This document shows, in pieces, positions 44,323-49,236 of a stretch of DNA of 49,236 nucleotides. Numbering within the stretch: position 1 is the first letter of the stretch; every line of letters starts with the position of its first letter. The stretch is from Acidobacteriota bacterium (GTDB lineage Bacteria > Acidobacteriota > Terriglobia > Bryobacterales > Bryobacteraceae): contig JACQDF010000064.1 of NCBI GenBank assembly GCA_016201205.1, positions 1 to 49,236 on the forward strand, given 5' to 3'. The notes beneath the pieces were generated by a model that searched no databases, had not been told where the DNA came from, and worked only from the letters and a program-made list of their open reading frames with translations. The position numbers and the translations under genes were made by a program.

Positions 44323-44574
44323 GATGTTCCGCGCCTTCAGGAAGGACGTGATGCCGAAGTAGAGCATCACCACGCAAAACACGACCGTGAGCAACACACG
44401 GAAGGGCCCTTCATTGCCTTTGTCGAATTCACGCCAGGCGCGGATTCCTGACGGAATCGGAACCAGTCCTAAACATACAAAGAGAAAGCCGATGACTTCG
44501 TTCCAGAGAACGCGCATCGGTTTGATGATGCCGGGAACCACGTGACTGAGGAATTGCCTGGCTCGGGCCACCAT
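44311..44574 (-). CDS. Small two-helix membrane protein
   Basis: The 87-residue protein is not recognised. Two transmembrane helices are visible (about 24-42, VIGFLFVCLGLVPIPSG, and 60-78, VLLTVVFCVVMLYFGITSF), followed by a short basic tail. ATG 44574 is preferred; a TTG at 44589 is possible. It lies 9 bases before the mutase gene and is probably co-transcribed. It has no obvious link to acyl-CoA metabolism. Confidence 0.62.
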   Translation of the reverse strand: MVARARQFLSHVVPGIIKPMRVLWNEVIGFLFVCLGLVPIPSGIRAWREFDKGNEGPFRVLLTVVFCVVMLYFGITSFLKARNISRT

Positions 44575-44774
44575 TCTCGAATGTTCCAACCGGCTGCTGG
44601 CGCGGGCCGCTCAGCATCCACCTATTTCCATGCTAACAAATGAGTTGATTCAACAATCCGGCCCCTTGCGAAGTCCTATGCAGGAACCATCTGCTTGTGC
44701 CGATGAGGGGAAGCAGAGTACGTCACAAACAGAAAAGATGTTATGCTGAGAACGTCCTCGAAAGGGGCGCCGAT

Positions 44775-45065
44775 TTGGACGAACGATTGAAAGAGCTGAT
44801 GCAGGAGCTTGGAAACGCGATCAACGAATCGTTATCGGATTCTGATCGCATCGCCGAGGCGATCGGCGAGATCAAGCGTGCCGGGTACGACGTCTTTCTG
44901 GTATTGGAAGCCACCATCGGTTTCAACAAGCGCGACGACGGAAGCGAGGAATCCGAACACATCGAGCACGCGCCGGAGTTTGATGCCTCCACGCGCCTCA
45001 AGTGGACCTCGCAAGATCACAAGTTCCTCAAGGCGCTGAAAATATCCACCGACGACGCCAATTGA
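44775..45065 (+). CDS. Hypothetical protein with AGYDVFLVLEATIGF segment
   Basis: The roughly 96-residue acidic protein is of unknown function. The most conserved-looking part is ERLKELMQELGNAINESLSDSDRIAEAIGEIKRAGYDVFLVLEATIGF. The start is uncertain: TTG 44775 is preceded by AAAGGGG at 44761-44767 and begins the helical part. A GTG at 44697 and an ATG at 44703 would add about 25 basic residues without a Shine-Dalgarno. No signal peptide. It converges on the glycosyltransferase, with adjacent stops at 45065 and 45067. Confidence 0.6.
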   Translation: MDERLKELMQELGNAINESLSDSDRIAEAIGEIKRAGYDVFLVLEATIGFNKRDDGSEESEHIEHAPEFDASTRLKWTSQDHKFLKALKISTDDAN

Positions 45066-45066
45066 A

Positions 45067-46200
45067 TCAGAGCAGCTCCCTGTAAATCTCCCACGTCTTC
45101 TGCACAGCCTGGCGCCAGCTATGTCTGGCCGCGACCGCGAACCCACGCTCGATCAACTGGCCGCGCAGTCTCGTGTCGCCAATCAACAGGCGTAACGCAT
45201 CGGTGATCTCCTCGACCCGCTCCGGATTCACCAGCACCGCCGCGTCTGCCGCCACTTCCGGCAGCGCGGAGCGATTCGAAGTGAGAACCGGCAGACCGTA
45301 CGCCATGGCCTCCAGCAGCGGGATGCCGAAGCCTTCGCCCAGCGAAGGAAACGCCAGAATGGCGGCCCGGCGATAGAACTCTTCAAGTTGTGCGTCGGTG
45401 AGATAGCCCGTTACCTGAATCCGCTCACGGGCGGGACTTCTCTCGATACGGGCCAGAATGCTCTCGCCTCCGTAACCAGTGGATCCGGCCAGCACCAGGA
45501 CCCAGTCGGGATCGAGATGCTCGAACGCTTCCACCAGCCGGATGATGTTTTTTCGCGCCTGGATCGCACCGACGTGCAGGATCCATTTCCGGCGCGAATC
45601 GGGCGGCGGCGGCGGCTCGCCGGACGGATGGACACCGTGCCCGACGACCCGGATGCGGTCCCGGCCGACGCGCAACAGATCCGCAACCTGCGACGCGGTG
45701 AACTCCGACACCGCGATGACGAGATCCGCTCGAGCGGCCGCCGCGCGAGCTTGCACGCTAAAGCGGGCGCGGAATTCCGGCGTCGAATACTCGCTGGTGA
45801 GCACGAACAGATCGTGAAAAGTGACCACCTGACGGCGCGCCCGCGCCCGTGGCAGCCGCTGGTTCAAGCCGTGGAAAAGATCGCACGCCGGTAAACGGGA
45901 TTCCAGCAGCAGCCGCCGCCGGCAGGACGATGGCAACGGCTGTCGAAACGAGCGAAAAAAACGGTGCGGACGATAACACCACAGGAATCGCTGCTGGGGT
46001 TCGATGTCCGCCAGTCCGTGCAAAATCTCACGCGAGTAAACACCCACTCCGCTGAGGTTGTCTCCGACGCTATAGGTTGCGTCGAGTGCTATCGGAGAGC
46101 TGGTTGAAAGCGAAATCGTTGTCCTTCTCGCTGCGTATGGGCTGAGTGTCTCCCATATTCTCGCACAAGGTTTGCGCGGCGGCCGCCAGCAGATCGGCAA
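45067..46200 (-). CDS. GT4-type glycosyltransferase
   Basis: The protein has the GT-B fold of family 4. The N-terminal domain starts at IALDATYSVGDNLSGVGVYSREIL, with FHDLFVL and VIAVSEFT in the middle. The C-terminal nucleotide-sugar domain includes WILHVGAIQARKNIIRLVEAF, VTGYLTDAQLEEFYRRA and FPSLGEGFGIPLLEAMAYGLPV (E-x7-E motif). The acceptor is unknown; envelope polysaccharide synthesis is likely. The conserved N-terminus begins near 46092, yet no ATG, GTG or TTG lies just before it. The first usable codon upstream is TTG 46200 and the first inside is GTG 46047. It overlaps the degenerate GGDEF gene. Confidence 0.8.
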   Translation of the reverse strand: MPICWRPPRKPCARIWETLSPYAARRTTISLSTSSPIALDATYSVGDNLSGVGVYSREILHGLADIEPQQRFLWCYRPHRFFRSFRQPLPSSCRRRLLLESRLPACDLFHGLNQRLPRARARRQVVTFHDLFVLTSEYSTPEFRARFSVQARAAAARADLVIAVSEFTASQVADLLRVGRDRIRVVGHGVHPSGEPPPPPDSRRKWILHVGAIQARKNIIRLVEAFEHLDPDWVLVLAGSTGYGGESILARIERSPARERIQVTGYLTDAQLEEFYRRAAILAFPSLGEGFGIPLLEAMAYGLPVLTSNRSALPEVAADAAVLVNPERVEEITDALRLLIGDTRLRGQLIERGFAVAARHSWRQAVQKTWEIYRELL

Positions 46201-47083
46201 TGGTGAGATGGCCGCCGCCGGGCGTCGCGGCGGCGCCCTTCTGCGACGGATGAAACCAGGCCAGACCGTACCGCGGCCGGATCGACCAGCGGTTGGCCTT
46301 CGAATTGAGGCGCAGGAAGCGCCTGGAAAGAATCGTGAGCAGCGTATTCACTTCCGAAACAGCCACCGGCAGCAGGCTGACGGCAAAACGGTTCTTGCTG
46401 ATCCGGGCCAGGGTGGTTGGGATGTCGATAGAATCCCGCAACAACTCCGCCGCCTCGATCACCGCTATCTGCTCCTCGTCCTTTCCATAGGTGTGCGCGA
46501 GCTGGTCGAAACCCTCCATCTCGATCATCAGCACGGCCAGCGAAAGCCCGAGGCGCTGGGCCGTCTTGAGATCGTGTTCGGCCTGCAGGTCGAAGCCGTT
46601 GCGGTTGGCCAGTCCGGTGCTTTCGTCGCGCCAGCATATCGCTCGCAGGTCGCGTACGATGCGGTTCCGCTCGACTGCGAGCCGCAACGAGCGCGCCAGC
46701 GGCATGGCATCGAGCTGGCTCTTCGAGAGAAAATCCTGCGCGCCCGCCCGCACCATGCTGGCGGCCAGATCCGGGTCGTCCAGCTCCGCCAGCACCACCA
46801 CCGGAAGGGCTGGCGCGTTTCCCTGCAAGCGCAGGAAGCTGTGGAGGCCTTGGCTGTCAGGCAGCGCGGGATTCAGAAGCACCACGTCGAATTGCTCTCT
46901 GGCTGCGGCGTCATCCAGCAAGGTCAGAGCCTCGGCGAGACGCTCCACATGGAACATCTCGATGCCGTGCATCCAGCCTCCGCCGAACTTGCTGTCTTCA
47001 AACTCGGCGATCAGCTCCTGAATCCAGCGCGAATCCTCCACTTGACCATCTACGAACAGGACACGGACCGGCCGATCGATCAT
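46070..47083 (-). CDS. Degenerate receiver-GGDEF protein
   Basis: The 337-residue protein has an N-terminal receiver-like domain (1-125) and a GGDEF-like domain (about 150-300). The phosphoacceptor is asparagine (N71 in VVLLNPALPDSQGL), the N-terminal acidic pair is Asp-Gly (VDGQVED) and the switch Thr/Ser is Ala, although K121 is kept. In the second domain DESTGLANRNGF is typical, but the active-site GGDEF is SKNRF (229-233) and the metal region reads IEMEGF. It is therefore unlikely to be phosphorylated or to make cyclic di-GMP. It may be a binding or scaffold protein. Its gene is just downstream of the sigma-54 activator on the same strand. Confidence 0.82.
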   Translation of the reverse strand: MIDRPVRVLFVDGQVEDSRWIQELIAEFEDSKFGGGWMHGIEMFHVERLAEALTLLDDAAAREQFDVVLLNPALPDSQGLHSFLRLQGNAPALPVVVLAELDDPDLAASMVRAGAQDFLSKSQLDAMPLARSLRLAVERNRIVRDLRAICWRDESTGLANRNGFDLQAEHDLKTAQRLGLSLAVLMIEMEGFDQLAHTYGKDEEQIAVIEAAELLRDSIDIPTTLARISKNRFAVSLLPVAVSEVNTLLTILSRRFLRLNSKANRWSIRPRYGLAWFHPSQKGAAATPGGGHLTIADLLAAAAQTLCENMGDTQPIRSEKDNDFAFNQLSDSTRRNL

Positions 47084-47142
47084 TGAACACCCTATGCAAT
47101 ATAGGTGCGGGGAGGGGCGGAAGATTCTCCTGGAAAAAATGA

Positions 47143-48174
47143 TCAGCAGGCCAGTTGATACTCTTTCAGCTTTCGGTACAGGGTCGTGCGGCCGATGCCC
47201 AGAAGGGTAGCGGCCACGCCGCGGTCCCCGTGCGTGTATTCGAGGGCGCGGACGATGGCCCGCTTCTCCATCTCCACCAGCGGCAGCACGGGTAGTTCCG
47301 CCGTCTGGACCGCGGGCCCGCTCTCGCGCACCCCGGAAACCGCCGAGGCGGTCGAGACCGCGGCAGCCATCCCTCCCACGGCTACGGTGAACCGCTGCTG
47401 TTTCTTCGCCAGAAGGTGATTCTGGAGGCTCGACGGAAGGTCGGCGACCGTCAGCAGAGGGCCGGTGTGGAGCGCCACCATGTGCTGAAGGGAGTTCTCC
47501 AGCTCGCGGACGTTGCCGGGCCAGTCGTAGGAGATCAGGACGTCCAGCGTTTCCTGCGCCAGCCTGTGCCCGTTTCCGTACATGCCGAGAAAATGATCCA
47601 CCAGCATGGGGATGTCCTCCTTGCGCTCCCTCAGCGGGGCTAGCCGCAGGGCGACGACATTGAGACGGTAATAGAGATCACGTCGAAAGGCGCCGCGCTC
47701 GACTTCCTTGGCCAGATCCCGGTTGGTGGCGGCGATCACACGGAACTCGGAGCGGCGAGGCTGCAATGAGCCCACCGGGCGGAATTCCTTCTCTTGCAGG
47801 ACTCGCAGCAGTTTCGCCTGAAGGTCCAGCGGCAGCTCTCCGATCTCATCAAAGAAGGCCGTGCCCCCGTCGGCGGCCTCGATCAGACCTGCCTTGTTTG
47901 CGACGGCGCCCGTAAATGCCCCTTTCGTATGGCCGAACAGCTCACTCTCCATGATCGTTCCCACCAGCGACGAGCAATCGATGGTGACAAACGGCCCGAA
48001 AAGACTCATGTTGTGGATGATCTTGGCCACCACTTCTTTCCCCGTTCCCGTCTCGCCGAGGATCAGCACCGGCCAGCGGCTGCTGCCCAGCTTGTCGATC
48101 AGCCGCAGCAGTTGCCTGGTCCGGATGGAATCCCCAATCAGCAACGGTGGAGAACCCTGGAGTTCAGAGAGCAT
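47143..48174 (-). CDS. Sigma-54-dependent transcriptional activator
   Basis: The 343-residue AAA+ enhancer-binding protein lacks a receiver or other sensor domain. Walker A is GETGTGKE (residues 40-47), the sigma-54-contacting loop GAFTGA is at 85-90, Walker B GGTAFFDE is at 103-110 and the DWPGNVREL element follows. A Fis-type helix-turn-helix at the C-terminus (HGDRGVAATLLGIGRTTLYRKLKEY) binds enhancers. ATG 48174 is preceded by AAAAGGG; an in-frame ATG at 48207 is possible. It must be controlled by a partner or by its own expression; the adjacent pseudo-receiver/GGDEF protein is a candidate partner. The gap 48175-48384 shows no gene. Confidence 0.93.
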   Translation of the reverse strand: MLSELQGSPPLLIGDSIRTRQLLRLIDKLGSSRWPVLILGETGTGKEVVAKIIHNMSLFGPFVTIDCSSLVGTIMESELFGHTKGAFTGAVANKAGLIEAADGGTAFFDEIGELPLDLQAKLLRVLQEKEFRPVGSLQPRRSEFRVIAATNRDLAKEVERGAFRRDLYYRLNVVALRLAPLRERKEDIPMLVDHFLGMYGNGHRLAQETLDVLISYDWPGNVRELENSLQHMVALHTGPLLTVADLPSSLQNHLLAKKQQRFTVAVGGMAAAVSTASAVSGVRESGPAVQTAELPVLPLVEMEKRAIVRALEYTHGDRGVAATLLGIGRTTLYRKLKEYQLAC

Positions 48175-48384
48175 AGGTACCCTTTTCGCTGGAATTGGCG
48201 GGCGCATCCCGCGTCTCAACAATATAGTGCGACGACAGAATATAAAATCTATCGCGGACTTCATAGTACGGCAATACCGCCGATGGAGAAGTTGCAGACT
48301 CTTATGCGGTGGGTGGGGCTCCCCTCATGTGGGGATGGTGCTCCGGGAGCGTCGCCGCGGGGCGGACGCCCACGCTGGTCCAAG

Positions 48385-48723
48385 CTACGCGACTCGTTCC
48401 CAAACCAGCCGGTTCACCACGGTTCCCCCTTTCAACCGGGCTGTCAACGTGAGCCGGTTGCCGGAGAATTCAAAGCTCCGCCTCTGCTCGGTTCCAGTCC
48501 AGTTGGGATACAGGCTGGATTCCACTTCGTGGATCACTTCGGAGCGCTCCTGGTCGACGCGGTAGCGGCCGCAATAAGCGATATAGGAATGGAAGGCGGA
48601 GGCCACCTCCTCCCAGAGAGCGGAGTTGCGGTAGCCGTCCGGCAGCGGCGGCCTCCCTTGTCGCTGGCGGCTGTGAAAGGCAACCAGGCGCCAGGCGCCG
48701 GCGAAACGATCCTCGATGCTCAT
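48385..48723 (-). CDS. Lipocalin-like domain protein
   Basis: The 112-residue protein fits the lipocalin-like fold: IEDRFAGAWRLVAFHSR, then SYIAYCGRYRVDQERSEVIHEVESSLYPNWTGTEQRRSFEFSGNRLTLTA. It is slightly short for the family but covers the domain. There is no signal peptide, so it is probably cytoplasmic. Ligand and role are unknown. It is downstream of rlpA on the same strand. Confidence 0.75.
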   Translation of the reverse strand: MSIEDRFAGAWRLVAFHSRQRQGRPPLPDGYRNSALWEEVASAFHSYIAYCGRYRVDQERSEVIHEVESSLYPNWTGTEQRRSFEFSGNRLTLTARLKGGTVVNRLVWERVA

Positions 48724-48750
48724 AAGGTATTTTCTCCCGTGCGCGACTCG

Positions 48751-49236
48751 TCATTCGTCCAAGCGCACCACGATCGACACGCCGGTCTCCTTTTTCACCT
48801 TGCCGGCAAGTTCCTGCGCGCGCTCGAGCGATCGTTCCTTCCCGACGAGCAGGCGCCAGAGCATCGGTTCTCCTTCCCGAGGCGCCAGCCGCGCGAAACC
48901 GAACTTGCGCTCGAGCTCGCCTCGCAGCCGCTCCGCGCGCGCTCGATCCTGGAACGCACCCGCTTGCACGGTGTAGCGCGCCTCGGACGAATCTGCCCGG
49001 CCGGGTCTCAGCACTTTCAGCCGCACCGGCGTCGTCCCGTCCCGGATCATGCCGATCCGCTCGGCCGCCGCTCGCGACAGATCAATGATGCGCCCGGCGA
49101 CAAAAGGCCCGCGATCGGTAATGCGCACATCCACTTCGCGGCGGTTGGAAACATTCGTCACGCGCACCCAGGTGTCAAACGGCAGCGTGCGATGGGCGGC
49201 CGTGAGGCGGTGCATGTCATAGACCTCGCCGCTGGC
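48751..49236 (-). CDS. rlpA: RlpA-type septal ring lytic transglycosylase, 5' part outside the window
   Basis: At least 161 residues are visible and the frame is open to the window edge, so the N-terminus is missing. The double-psi beta-barrel is recognised by ASGEVYDMHRLTAAHRTLPF, WVRVTNVSNRREVDVRITDRGPF with its catalytic-type aspartate, and IDLSRAAAERIGMI. A C-terminal SPOR domain follows (YTVQAGAFQDRARAERLRGEL ... RLLVGKERSLERAQELAGKVKKETG), which targets denuded septal glycan. The protein acts in cell separation, as do the Tol-Pal proteins encoded at 20761-25920. Confidence 0.92.
   Translation of the reverse strand, partial: ASGEVYDMHRLTAAHRTLPFDTWVRVTNVSNRREVDVRITDRGPFVAGRIIDLSRAAAERIGMIRDGTTPVRLKVLRPGRADSSEARYTVQAGAFQDRARAERLRGELERKFGFARLAPREGEPMLWRLLVGKERSLERAQELAGKVKKETGVSIVVRLDE

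Overview
The window is high-GC bacterial DNA that most resembles an Acidobacteriota chromosome, probably of the Bryobacterales/Solibacter type. This is inferred from the gene set: an Oar-like TonB-dependent receptor with an N-terminal carboxypeptidase-regulatory-like domain, a complete Tol-Pal cluster in the order Q-R-A-B-Pal-CpoB, a formylglycine sulfatase, a DUF1080 protein, CstA with a YbdD-like partner, two c-type cytochromes, and frequent GTG or TTG starts. No rRNA is present. There is one tRNA, tRNA-Val(UAC).

Layout. 1-7151 is a tightly packed plus-strand block: rsmI, leuS, then two overlapping ABC-exporter half-transporters that look like a heterodimer. 7135-13739 carries mixed metabolic and small genes: an SDR oxidoreductase, a DHFR-like protein behind an operator-type promoter, a four-helix membrane protein, a PIG-L deacetylase, a coiled-coil protein, thiG, two CxxCH cytochromes and a PilZ protein. 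13778-17306 holds tRNA-Val, a dispersed palindromic repeat, and a three-gene peptidase cassette (metzincin-like protease, helical-repeat protein, helical-repeat/M14 fusion). 17310-25920 on the minus strand holds the large outer-membrane receptor and the whole tol-pal operon. 26054-28314 holds recN and a YceI-like protein.

28406-31342 is an accessory island with visibly lower GC in its right half. It has a DUF4143 ATPase, a zinc-ribbon remnant resembling IS1-type transposases, a back-to-back promoter pair, and a compact three-gene cassette built around a ClpP/SppA-like SDH-type serine protease. This cassette is my best candidate for an undescribed system.

31418-41250 returns to core functions: nfo, cstA-ybdD, tadA, a DUF1080 protein, a divergent pair of putative regulators around a palindromic operator, a large TPR protein, a Uma2 nuclease-like protein and miaA. 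41366-49236 holds a second copy of the dispersed repeat, a sulfatase, the large subunit of a methylmalonyl-CoA-type mutase, a glycosyltransferase, a degenerate REC-GGDEF protein, a sigma-54 activator, a lipocalin-like protein and the 3' part of rlpA, which runs off the window.

Two architectural themes recur. First, a promoter spacer is filled by a near-exact palindrome (8022-8050 and 36447-36474). Second, a good -10 element lies so close to the start codon that the mRNA would be leaderless or nearly so (28394 and 30008). All names rest on reading translated motifs by eye; no database search was run.
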